This document shows, piece after piece, positions 1 to 13,200 of a stretch of DNA of 64,000 bases (position 1 is the first letter of the stretch; each line of letters begins with the position of its first letter). Source of the stretch: Corallium rubrum (Eukaryota; Cnidaria; Anthozoa; Scleralcyonacea; Coralliidae); assembly GCA_964035015.1 (NCBI GenBank), contig CAXIUP010000268.1, forward strand, positions 1 through 64,000, given 5' to 3'. The translations under genes and the position numbers were made by a program. The notes beneath the pieces were generated by a model. That model saw nothing but the letters and a program-made list of their open reading frames with translations. It ran no database searches and was not told the origin of the DNA.

Positions 1-41
1 TGAGGAGAAAACACTTAAGCGAAATTGACTCTTTTTTTCTT

Positions 42-288
42 CAGACAATTAGTGACAAAACCTCTTCGGACACATTAAATAATAATTTATTTTATAGAAA
101 ATTACATAAACATAATCCGTTGACCCCCTCCCCCTTTTCAATGTTGGTGTACAACAAGATCATGTCGTTAGGAAAGCACGTGTAATGTAGACAGCGATAC
201 TTTGGCCACTCAACATTGAAAAGGGGGGAGGGGGAAAATATCCTTTAATTAGGAGAAATGTCCGAAGGGTTTTGTCACTGATTGTCTG
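42..288. repeat. Foldback inverted repeat inside each satellite monomer (first copy)
   Basis: Outer arms 42-72 and 259-288 are inverted copies ('cagacaattagtgacaaaac' against 'cagacaatcagtgacaaaac' on the other strand). Inner arms 124-146 and 211-234 ('cccccttttcaatgttg' / 'caacattgaaaaggggg') are nearly perfect. A 64-bp spacer lies between the inner arms. This could be a MITE inside the monomer. Alternatively it could be the place where the right and left terminal inverted repeats of adjacent 1.4-kb transposon copies face each other. It recurs in every unit, although unit 9 has lost one inner arm. Confidence 0.8.
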
Positions 289-953
289 AAAACGAAAAGG
301 TCTTATTTATACTCACGGGTGATCCTTTCGCTGACTTTTATCTTATTATTTTAGACAAGTTTATATGTCCAAACGACTGAACTCCTGTTTTCACTGCGAA
401 AACTATTTTATAAGATTTTGGTACCTGTTTATTCCATATATATATATACAATGGAGGGTGGTCGCAAGGGTGTGAAACTCTAACAGGGTCAATGCAGCGT
501 TAATAGCGCGCGTATTCAGTTTTACGTTATTAAACACGATGCCATGAAAACAAGTAGCAATAACTATGCCCCTTGACGCATCTTATCTGTACGTTTTCGG
601 TATTGCATTTACACGTGTTGTTTAAATACGACGGAGAAGGAGAGTGTCTGATCTTCAAGAGTCGTCTAATTAATTGCCGACACGGTTAACGATTTACACC
701 TATTTGAATAAAACTATTGAATATCTATTAATTATGTTGAGTGTAAACCGTAAATCGTTCTAAAATTCATTAATAATTCATGACATTTTACTCAATCAGA
801 CAGCTCCATTCCGTCACGTGAATGGGCTGTGAAAGACCGGTGAAACACTGGTTTCTTCATCAAACACTAGCGTTTCATTTCTATTACTTAAACAAGAAAC
901 ACGATATGATTATCTACAAGTCCCACAATGGCGGCTCATGGGTTCATTGTCTT

Positions 954-1274
954 TCATTTGAGAAGCCATTTCCAAAACTCGTTCTGCGTGTTTGTCAGGT
1001 CAGGAGATCTTGGCTGAATTGTTCGCATTGCTGCGTTAACAGAGCGCAAGGCATATTTTGCTTTCGCTGGCGTCTGTGACGGCTCATTGTCCATCACAAA
1101 TATTTTGTTGTCACATTCTCCCTTACCGGCAATTTCAAAAAGAATTGCAAACGATCGACGTATAAACTGGGCAAAATAATGTACTGACATCTTTTCATAT
1201 ATCTCTGCACAAATAACACCTTTTCCATGCACTATAGGCACTAGTAAGTGTAAACGCTTTCCTCCAGCAAGATC
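954..1274 (-). pseudogene. Tc1/mariner-like DDE transposase fragment in each satellite monomer
   Basis: On the minus strand each monomer has about 106 open codons bounded by a stop at both ends. What is seen: a 'GGKRLHLLVPIVHGKGVICA' start, then 'YEKM...YFAQFIRR', then 'FVMDNEPSQ', then 'IQPRSPDL' and 'NEFWKWLLK'. In the IS630/Tc1/mariner family the catalytic domain has the order GKGV...YF..FI...-[D]N.PSQ-...-P.RSPDLNPIEN-W, so this fits the region holding the second Asp and final acidic residue; here Asp and Glu are 36 residues apart, and the acidic residue sits about two positions later than usual after RSPDL. The N-terminal DNA-binding half and the first catalytic Asp are missing, so it cannot be active. 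Equivalent 95-codon cores start (low coordinate) at 2355, 3755, 5156, 6554, 7955, 9352, 10751, 12125, 13526, 14913, 16315, 17718, 19123, 20528, 21932, 23335, 24738 and 26142. One residue is Ile or Arg depending on the unit. Confidence 0.7.
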
Positions 1275-4200
1275 TTAAAAGAGCGCTATTATGACGTCAT
1301 TAAATTAGTATACTTATAAGAATTATTATTTAAGGAGATATATTTTTGTGCAGTTGCATGCAAACGTTCATGAAATATCATATTGTATTTCTGTATAGTT
1401 GAGGAGAAAACACTTAAGCGAAATTGACTCTTTTTTTCTTCAGACAATTAGTGACAAAACCTCTTCGGACACATTAAATAATAATTTATTTTATAGAAAA
1501 TTACATAAACATAATCCGTTGACCCCCTCCCCCCTTTTCAATGTTGGTGTACAACAAGATCATGTCGTTAGGAAAGCACGTGTAATGTAGACAGCGATAC
1601 TTTGGCCACTCAACATTGAAAAGGGGGAGGGGGGAAATATCCTTTAATTAGGAGAAATGTCCGAAGGGTTTTGTCACTGATTGTCTGAAAACGAAAAGGT
1701 CTTATTTATACTCACGGGTGATCCTTTCGCTGACTTTTATCTTATTATTTTAGACAAGTTTATATGTCCAAACGACTGAACTCCTGTTTTCACTGCGAAA
1801 ACTATTTTATAAGATTTTGGTACCTGTTTATTCCATATATATATATATACAATGGAGGGTGGTCGCAAGGGTGTGAAACTCTAACAGGGTCAATGCAGCG
1901 TTAATAGCGCGCGTATTCAGTTTTACGTTATTAAACACGATGCCATGAAAACAAGTAGCAATAACTATGCCCCTTGACGCATCTTATCTGTACGTTTTCG
2001 GTATTGCATTTACACGTGTTGTTTAAATACGACGGAGAAGGAGAGTGTCTGATCTTCAAGAGTCGTCTAATTAATTGCCGACACGGTTAACGATTTACAC
2101 CTATTTGAATAAAACTATTGAATATCTATTAATTATGTTGAGTGTAAACCGTAAATCGTTCTAAAATTCATTAATAATTCATGACATTTTACTCAATCAG
2201 ACAGCTCCATTCCGTCACGTGAATGGGCTGTGAAAGACCGGTGAAACACTGGTTTCTTCATCAAACACTAGCGTTTCATTTCTATTACTTAAACAAGAAA
2301 CACGATATGATTATCTACAAGTCCCACAATGGCGGCTCATGGGTTCATTGTCTTTCATTTGAGAAGCCATTTCCAAAACTCGTTCTGCGTGTTTGTCAGG
2401 TCAGGAGATCTTGGCTGAATTGTTCGCATTGCTGCGTTAACAGAGCGCAAGGCATATTTTGCTTTCGCTGGCGTCTGTGACGGCTCATTGTCCATCACAA
2501 ATATTTTGTTGTCACATTCTCCCTTACCGGCAATTTCAAAAAGAATTGCAAACGATCGACGTATAAACTGGGCAAAATAATGTACTGACATCTTTTCATA
2601 TATCTCTGCACAAATAACACCTTTTCCATGCACTATAGGCACTAGTAAGTGTAAACGCTTTCCTCCAGCAAGATCTTAAAAGAGCGCTATTATGACGTCA
2701 TTAAATTAGTATACTTATAAGAATTATTATTTAAGGAGATATATTTTTGTGCAGTTGCATGCAAACGTTCATGAAATATCATATTGTATTTCTGTATAGT
2801 TGAGGAGAAAACACTTAAGCGAAATTGACTCTTTTTTTCTTCAGACAATTAGTGACAAAACCTCTTCGGACACATTAAATAATAATTTATTTTATAGAAA
2901 ATTACATAAACATAATCCGTTGACCCCCTCCCCCTTTTCAATGTTGGTGTACAACAAGATCATGTCGTTAGGAAAGCACGTGTAATGTAGACAGCGATAC
3001 TTTGGCCACTCAACATTGAAAAGGGGGAGGGGGGAAATATCCTTTAATTAGGAGAAATGTCCGAAGGGTTTTGTCACTGATTGTCTGAAAACGAAAAGGT
3101 CTTATTTATACTCACGGGTGATCCTTTCGCTGACTTTTATCTTATTATTTTAGACAAGTTTATATGTCCAAACGACTGAACTCCTGTTTTCACTGCGAAA
3201 ACTATTTTATAAGATTTTGGTACCTGTTTATTCCATATATATATATATACAATGGAGGGTGGTCGCAAGGGTGTGAAACTCTAACAGGGTCAATGCAGCG
3301 TTAATAGCGCGCGTATTCAGTTTTACGTTATTAAACACGATGCCATGAAAACAAGTAGCAATAACTATGCCCCTTGACGCATCTTATCTGTACGTTTTCG
3401 GTATTGCATTTACACGTGTTGTTTAAATACGACGGAGAAGGAGAGTGTCTGATCTTCAAGAGTCGTCTAATTAATTGCCGACACGGTTAACGATTTACAC
3501 CTATTTGAATAAAACTATTGAATATCTATTAATTATGTTGAGTGTAAACCGTAAATCGTTCTAAAATTCATTAATAATTCATGACATTTTACTCAATCAG
3601 ACAGCTCCATTCCGTCACGTGAATGGGCTGTGAAAGACCGGTGAAACACTGGTTTCTTCATCAAACACTAGCGTTTCATTTCTGTTACTTAAACAAGAAA
3701 CACGATATGATTATCTACAAGTCCCACAATGGCGGCTCATGGGTTCATTGTCTTTCATTTGAGAAGCCATTTCCAAAACTCGTTCTGCGTGTTTGTCAGG
3801 TCAGGAGATCTTGGCTGAATTGTTCGCATTGCTGCGTTAACAGAGCGCAAGGCATATTTTGCTTTCGCTGGCGTCTGTGACGGCTCATTGTCCATCACAA
3901 ATATTTTGTTGTCACATTCTCCCTTACCGGCAATTTCAAAAAGAATTGCAAACGATCGACGTATAAACTGGGCAAAATAATGTACTGACATCTTTTCATA
4001 TCTCTCTGCACAAATAACACCTTTTCCATGCACTATAGGCACTAGTAAGTGTAAACGCTTTCCTCCAGCAAGATCTTAAAAGAGCGCTATTATGACGTCA
4101 TTAAATTAGTATGCTTATAAGAATTATTATTTAAGGAGATATATTTTTGTGCAGTTGCATGCAAACGTTCATGAAATATCATATTGTATTTCTGTATAGT

Positions 4201-7200
4201 TGAGGAGAAAACACTTAAGCGAAATTGACTCTTTTTTTCTTCAGACAATTAGTGACAAAACCTCTTCGGACACATTAAATAATAATTTATTTTATAGAAA
4301 ATTACATAAACATAATCCGTTGACCCCCTCCCCCTTTTCAATGTTGGTGTACAACAAGATCATGTCGTTAGGAAAGCACGTGTAATGTAGACAGCGATAC
4401 TTTGGCCACTCAACATTGAAAAGGGGGAGGGGGGAAAATATCCTTTAATTAGGAGAAATGTCCGAAGGGTTTTGTCACTGATTGTCTGAAAACGAAAAGG
4501 TCTTATTTATACTCACGGGTGATCCTTTCGCTGACTTTTATCTTATTATTTTAGACAAGTTTATATGTCCAAACGACTGAACTCCTGTTTTCACTGCGAA
4601 AACTATTTTATAAGATTTTGGTACCTGTTTATTCCATATATATATATATACAATGGAGGGTGGTCGCAAGGGTGTGAAACTCTAACAGGGTCAATGCAGC
4701 GTTAATAGCGCGCGTATTCAGTTTTACGTTAATAAACACGATGCCATGAAAACAAGTAGCAATAACTATGCCCCTTGACGCATCTTATCTGTACGTTTTC
4801 GGTATTGCATTTACACGTGTTGTTTAAATACGACGGAGAAGGAGAGTGTCTGATCTTCAAGAGTCGTCTAATTAATTGCCGACACGGTTAACGATTTACA
4901 CCTATTTGAATAAAACTATTGAATATCTATTAATTATGTTGAGTGTAAACCGTAAATCGTTCTAAAATTCATTAATAATTCATGACATTTTACTCAATCA
5001 GACAGCTCCATTCCGTCACGTGAATGGGCTGTGAAAGACCGGTGAAACACTGGTTTCTTCATCAAACACTAGCGTTTCATTTCTATTACTTAAACAAGAA
5101 ACACGATATGATTATCTACAAGTCCCACAATGGCGGCTCATGGGTTCATTGTCTTTCATTTGAGAAGCCATTTCCAAAACTCGTTCTGCGTGTTTGTCAG
5201 GTCAGGAGATCTTGGCTGAATTGTTCGCATTGCTGCGTTAACAGAGCGCAAGGCATATTTTGCTTTCGCTGGCGTCTGTGACGGCTCATTGTCCATCACA
5301 AATATTTTGTTGTCACATTCTCCCTTACCGGCAATTTCAAAAAGAATTGCAAACGATCGACGTATAAACTGGGCAAAATAATGTACTGACATCTTTTCAT
5401 ATCTCTCTGCACAAATAACACCTTTTCCATGCACTATAGGCACTAGTAAGTGTAAACGCTTTCCTCCAGCAAGATCTTAAAAGAGCGCTATTATGACGTC
5501 ATTAAATTAGTATACTTATAAGAATTATTATTTAAGGAGATATATTTTTGTGCAGTTGCATGCAAACGTTCATGAAATATCATATTGTATTTCTGTATAG
5601 TTGAGGAGAAAACACTTAAGCGAAATTGACTCTTTTTTTCTTCAGACAATTAGTGACAAAACCTCTTCGGACACATTAAATAATAATTTATTTTATAGAA
5701 AATTACATAAACATAATCCGTTGACCCCCTCCCCCTTTTCAATGTTGGTGTACAACAAGATCATGTCGTTAGGAAAGCACGTGTAATGTAGACAGCGATA
5801 CTTTGGCCACTCAACATTGAAAAGGGGGAGGGGGGAAATATCCTTTAATTAGGAGAAATGTCCGAAGGGTTTTGTCACTGATTGTCTGAAAACGAAAAGG
5901 TCTTATTTATACTCACGGGTGATCCTTTCGCTGACTTTTATCTTATTATTTTAGACAAGTTTATATGTCCAAACGACCGAACTCCTGTTTTCACTGCGAA
6001 AACTATTTTATAAGATTTTGGTACCTGTTTATTCCATATATATATATACAATGGAGGGTGGTCGCAAGGGTGTGAAACTCTAACAGGGTCAATGCAGCGT
6101 TAATAGCGCGCGTATTCAGTTTTACGTTAATAAACACGATGCCATGAAAACAAGTAGCAATAACTATGCCCCTTGACGCATCTTATCTGTACGTTTTCGG
6201 TATTGCATTTACACGTGTTGTTTAAATACGACGGAGAAGGAGAGTGTCTGATCTTCAAGAGTCGTCTAATTAATTGCCGACACGGTTAACGATTTACACC
6301 TATTTGAATAAAACTATTGAATATCTATTAATTATGTTGAGTGTAAACCGTAAATCGTTCTAAAATTCATTAATAATTCATGACATTTTACTCAATCAGA
6401 CAGCTCCATTCCGTCACGTGAATGGGCTGTGAAAGACCGGTGAAACACTGGTTTCTTCATCAAACACTAGCGTTTCATTTCTATTACTTAAACAAGAAAC
6501 ACGATATGATTATCTACAAGTCCCACAATGGCGGCTCATGGGTTCATTGTCTTTCATTTGAGAAGCCATTTCCAAAACTCGTTCTGCGTGTTTGTCAGGT
6601 CAGGAGATCTTGGCTGAATTGTTCGCATTGCTGCGTTAACAGAGCGCAAGGCATATTTTGCTTTCGCTGGCGTCTGTGACGGCTCATTGTCCATCACAAA
6701 TATTTTGTTGTCACATTCTCCCTTACCGGCAATTTCAAAAAGAATTGCAAACGATCGACGTATAAACTGGGCAAAATAATGTACTGACATCTTTTCATAT
6801 CTCTCTGCACAAATAACACCTTTTCCATGCACTATAGGCACTAGTAAGTGTAAACGCTTTCCTCCAGCAAGATCTTAAAAGAGCGCTATTATGACGTCAT
6901 TAAATTAGTATACTTATAAGAATTATTATTTAAGGAGATATATTTTTGTGCAGTTGCATGCAAACGTTCATGAAATATCATATTGTATTTCTGTATAGTT
7001 GAGGAGAAAACACTTAAGCGAAATTGACTCTTTTTTTCTTCAGACAATTAGTGACAAAACCTCTTCGGACACATTAAATAATAATTTATTTTATAGAAAA
7101 TTACATAAACATAATCCGTTGACCCCCTCCCCCCTTTTCAATGTTGGTGTACAACAAGATCATGTCGTTAGGAAAGCACGTGTAATGTAGACAGCGATAC

Positions 7201-10200
7201 TTTGGCCACTCAACATTGAAAAGGGGGGAGGGGGGAAAATATCCTTTAATTAGGAGAAATGTCCGAAGGGTTTTGTCACTGATTGTCTGAAAACGAAAAG
7301 GTCTTATTTATACTCACGGGTGATCCTTTCGCTGACTTTTATCTTATTATTTTAGACAAGTTTATATGTCCAAACGACCGAACTCCTGTTTTCACTGCGA
7401 AAACTATTTTATAAGATTTTGGTACCTGTTTATTCCATATATATATATACAATGGAGGGTGGTCGCAAGGGTGTGAAACTCTAACAGGGTCAATGCAGCG
7501 TTAATAGCGCGCGTATTCAGTTTTACGTTAATAAACACGATGCCATGAAAACAAGTAGCAATAACTATGCCCCTTGACGCATCTTATCTGTACGTTTTCG
7601 GTATTGCATTTACACGTGTTGTTTAAATACGACGGAGAAGGAGAGTGTCTGATCTTCAAGAGTCGTCTAATTAATTGCCGACACGGTTAACGATTTACAC
7701 CTATTTGAATAAAACTATTGAATATCTATTAATTATGTTGAGTGTAAACCGTAAATCGTTCTAAAATTCATTAATAATTCATGACATTTTACTCAATCAG
7801 ACAGCTCCATTCCGTCACGTGAATGGGCTGTGAAAGACCGGTGAAACACTGGTTTCTTCATCAAACACTAGCGTTTCATTTCTATTACTTAAACAAGAAA
7901 CACGATATGATTATCTACAAGTCCCACAATGGCGGCTCATGGGTTCATTGTCTTTCATTTGAGAAGCCATTTCCAAAACTCGTTCTGCGTGTTTGTCAGG
8001 TCAGGAGATCTTGGCTGAATTGTTCGCATTGCTGCGTTAACAGAGCGCAAGGCATATTTTGCTTTCGCTGGCGTCTGTGACGGCTCATTGTCCATCACAA
8101 ATATTTTGTTGTCACATTCTCCCTTACCGGCAATTTCAAAAAGAATTGCAAACGATCGACGTATAAACTGGGCAAAATAATGTACTGACATCTTTTCATA
8201 TCTCTCTGCACAAATAACACCTTTTCCATGCACTATAGGCACTAGTAAGTGTAAACGCTTTCCTCCAGCAAGATCTTAAAAGAGCGCTATTATGACGTCA
8301 TTAAATTAGTATACTTATAAGAATTATTATTTAAGGAGATATATTTTTGTGCAGTTGCATGCAAACGTTCATGAAATATCATATTGTATTTCTGTATAGT
8401 TGAGGAGAAAACACTTAAGCGAAATTGACTCTTTTTTTCTTCAGACAATTAGTGACAAAACCTCTTCGGACACTTAAATAATAATTTATTTTATAGAAAA
8501 TTACATAAACATAATCCGTTGACCCCCTCCCCCTTTTCAATGTTGGTGTACAACAAGATCATGTCGTTAGGAAAGCACGTGTAATGTAGACAGCGATACT
8601 TTGGCCACTCAACATTGAAAAGGGGGAGGGGGAAAATATCCTTTAATTAGGAGAAATGTCCGAAGGGTTTTGTCACTGATTGTCTGAAAACGAAAAGGTC
8701 TTATTTATACTCACGGGTGATCCTTTCGCTGACTTTTATCTTATTATTTTAGACAAGTTTATATGTCCAAACGACCGAACTCCTGTTTTCACTGCGAAAA
8801 CTATTTTATAAGATTTTGGTACCTGTTTATTCCATATATATATATACAATGGAGGGTGGTCGCAAGGGTGTGAAACTCTAACAGGGTCAATGCAGCGTTA
8901 ATAGCGCGCGTATTCAGTTTTACGTTAATAAACACGATGCCATGAAAACAAGTAGCAATAACTATGCCCCTTGACGCATCTTATCTGTACGTTTTCGGTA
9001 TTGCATTTACACGTGTTGTTTAAATACGACGGAGAAGGAGAGTGTCTGATCTTCAAGAGTCGTCTAATTAATTGCCGACACGGTTAACGATTTACACCTA
9101 TTTGAATAAAACTATTGAATATCTATTAATTATGTTGAGTGTAAACCGTAAATCGTTCTAAAATTCATTAATAATTCATGACATTTTACTCAATCAGACA
9201 GCTCCATTCCGTCACGTGAATGGGCTGTGAAAGACCGGTGAAACACTGGTTTCTTCATCAAACACTAGCGTTTCATTTCTATTACTTAAACAAGAAACAC
9301 GATATGATTATCTACAAGTCCCACAATGGCGGCTCATGGGTTCATTGTCTTTCATTTGAGAAGCCATTTCCAAAACTCGTTCTGCGTGTTTGTCAGGTCA
9401 GGAGATCTTGGCTGAATTGTTCGCATTGCTGCGTTAACAGAGCGCAAGGCATATTTTGCTTTCGCTGGCGTCTGTGACGGCTCATTGTCCATCACAAATA
9501 TTTTGTTGTCACATTCTCCCTTACCGGCAATTTCAAAAAGAATTGCAAACGATCGACGTATAAACTGGGCAAAATAATGTACTGACATCTTTTCATATCT
9601 CTCTGCACAAATAACACCTTTTCCATGCACTATAGGCACTAGTAAGTGTAAACGCTTTCCTCCAGCAAGATCTTAAAAGAGCGCTATTATGACGTCATTA
9701 AATTAGTATACTTATAAGAATTATTATTTAAGGAGATATATTTTTGTGCAGTTGCATGCAAACGTTCATGAAATATCATATTGTATTTCTGTATAGTTGA
9801 GGAGAAAACACTTAAGCGAAATTGACTCTTTTTTTCTTCAGACAATTAGTGACAAAACCTCTTCGGACACATTAAATAATAATTTATTTTATAGAAAATT
9901 ACATAAACATAATCCGTTGACCCCCTCCCCCTTTTCAATGTTGGTGTACAACAAGATCATGTCGTTAGGAAAGCACGTGTAATGTAGACAGCGATACTTT
10001 GGCCACTCAACATTGAAAAGGGGGAGGGGGGAAAATATCCTTTAATTAGGAGAAATGTCCGAAGGGTTTTGTCACTGATTGTCTGAAAACGAAAAGGTCT
10101 TATTTATACTCACGGGTGATCCTTTCGCTGACTTTTATCTTATTATTTTAGACAAGTTTATATGTCCAAACGACCGAACTCCTGTTTTCACTGCGAAAAC

Positions 10201-13200
10201 TATTTTATAAGATTTTGGTACCTGTTTATTCCATATATATATATACAATGGAGGGTGGTCGCAAGGGTGTGAAACTCTAACAGGGTCAATGCAGCGTTAA
10301 TAGCGCGCGTATTCAGTTTTACGTTAATAAACACGATGCCATGAAAACAAGTAGCAATAACTATGCCCCTTGACGCATCTTATCTGTACGTTTTCGGTAT
10401 TGCATTTACACGTGTTGTTTAAATACGACGGAGAAGGAGAGTGTCTGATCTTCAAGAGTCGTCTAATTAATTGCCGACACGGTTAACGATTTACACCTAT
10501 TTGAATAAAACTATTGAATATCTATTAATTATGTTGAGTGTAAACCGTAAATCGTTCTAAAATTCATTAATAATTCATGACATTTTACTCAATCAGACAG
10601 CTCCATTCCGTCACGTGAATGGGCTGTGAAAGACCGGTGAAACACTGGTTTCTTCATCAAACACTAGCGTTTCATTTCTATTACTTAAACAAGAAACACG
10701 ATATGATTATCTACAAGTCCCACAATGGCGGCTCATGGGTTCATTGTCTTTCATTTGAGAAGCCATTTCCAAAACTCGTTCTGCGTGTTTGTCAGGTCAG
10801 GAGATCTTGGCTGAATTGTTCGCATTGCTGCGTTAACAGAGCGCAAGGCATATTTTGCTTTCGCTGGCGTCTGTGACGGCTCATTGTCCATCACAAATAT
10901 TTTGTTGTCACATTCTCCCTTACCGGCAATTTCAAAAAGAATTGCAAACGATCGACGTATAAACTGGGCAAAATAATGTACTGACATCTTTTCATATCTC
11001 TCTGCACAAATAACACCTTTTCCATGCACTATAGGCACTAGTAAGTGTAAACGCTTTCCTCCAGCAAGATCTTAAAAGAGCGCTATTATGACGTCATTAA
11101 ATTAGTATGCTTATAAGAATTATTATTTAAGGAGATATATTTTTGTGCAGTTGCATGCAAACGTTCATGAAATATCATATTGTATTTCTGTATAGTTGAG
11201 GAGAAAACACTTAAGCGAAATTGACTCTTTTTTTCTTCAGACAATTAGTGACAAAACCTCTTCGGACACATTAAATAATAATTTATTTTATAGAAAATTA
11301 CATAAACATAATCAGTTGGTGTACAACAAGATCATGTCGTTAGGAAAGCACGTGTAATGTAGACAGCGATACTTTGGCCACTCAACATTGAAAAGGGGGA
11401 GGGGGAAAATATCCTTTAATTAGGAGAAATGTCCGAAGGGTTTTGTCACTGATTGTCTGAAAACGAAAAGGTCTTATTTATACTCACGGGTGATCCTTTC
11501 GCTGACTTTTATCTTATTATTTTAGACAAGTTTATATGTCCAAACGACCGAACTCCTGTTTTCACTGCGAAAACTATTTTATAAGATTTTGGTACCTGTT
11601 TATTCCATATATATATATACAATGGAGGGTGGTCGCAAGGGTGTGAAACTCTAACAGGGTCAATGCAGCGTTAATAGCGCGCGTATTCAGTTTTACGTTA
11701 ATAAACACGATGCCATGAAAACAAGTAGCAATAACTATGCCCCTTGACGCATCTTATCTGTACGTTTTCGGTATTGCATTTACACGTGTTGTTTAAATAC
11801 GACGGAGAAGGAGAGTGTCTGATCTTCAAGAGTCGTCTAATTAATTGCCGACACGGTTAACGATTTACACCTATTTGAATAAAACTATTGAATATCTATT
11901 AATTATGTTGAGTGTAAACCGTAAATCGTTCTAAAATTCATTAATAATTCATGACATTTTACTCAATCAGACAGCTCCATTCCGTCACGTGAATGGGCTG
12001 TGAAAGACCGGTGAAACACTGGTTTCTTCATCAAACACTAGCGTTTCATTTCTATTACTTAAACAAGAAACACGATATGATTATCTACAAGTCCCACAAT
12101 GGCGGCTCATGGGTTCATTGTCTTTCATTTGAGAAGCCATTTCCAAAACTCGTTCTGCGTGTTTGTCAGGTCAGGAGATCTTGGCTGAATTGTTCGCATT
12201 GCTGCGTTAACAGAGCGCAAGGCATATTTTGCTTTCGCTGGCGTCTGTGACGGCTCATTGTCCATCACAAATATTTTGTTGTCACATTCTCCCTTACCGG
12301 CAATTTCAAAAAGAATTGCAAACGATCGACGTATAAACTGGGCAAAATAATGTACTGACATCTTTTCATATCTCTCTGCACAAATAACACCTTTTCCATG
12401 CACTATAGGCACTAGTAAGTGTAAACGCTTTCCTCCAGCAAGATCTTAAAAGAGCGCTATTATGACGTCATTAAATTAGTATGCTTATAAGAATTATTAT
12501 TTAAGGAGATATATTTTTGTGCAGTTGCATGCAAACGTTCATGAAATATCATATTGTATTTCTGTATAGTTGAGGAGAAAACACTTAAGCGAAATTGACT
12601 CTTTTTTTCTTCAGACAATTAGTGACAAAACCTCTTCGGACACATTAAATAATAATTTATTTTATAGAAAATTACATAAACATAATCCGTTGACCCCCTC
12701 CCCCTTTTCAATGTTGGTGTACAACAAGATCATGTCGTTAGGAAAGCACGTGTAATGTAGACAGCGATACTTTGGCCACTCAACATTGAAAAGGGGGAGG
12801 GGGGAAAATATCCTTTAATTAGGAGAAATGTCCGAAGGGTTTTGTCACTGATTGTCTGAAAACGAAAAGGTCTTATTTATACTCACGGGTGATCCTTTCG
12901 CTGACTTTTATCTTATTATTTTAGACAAGTTTATATGTCCAAACGACCGAACTCCTGTTTTCACTGCGAAAACTATTTTATAAGATTTTGGTACCTGTTT
13001 ATTCCATATATATATATATACAATGGAGGGTGGTCGCAAGGGTGTGAAACTCTAACAGGGTCAATGCAGCGTTAATAGCGCGCGTATTCAGTTTTACGTT
13101 AATAAACACGATGCCATGAAAACAAGTAGCAATAACTATGCCCCTTGACGCATCTTATCTGTACGTTTTCGGTATTGCATTTACACGTGTTGTTTAAATA

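Noticed and set aside
822..1079. 85-codon open frame conserved in all 19 satellite units
   Set aside because: It is antisense to the transposase relic, has no recognisable motif, and its conservation is explained by the near-identity of the whole unit.
1399..1590. 61-63-codon frame in many satellite units
   Set aside because: It starts at a non-ATG codon, and its C-terminus changes with homopolymer indels, so it is not under coding constraint.
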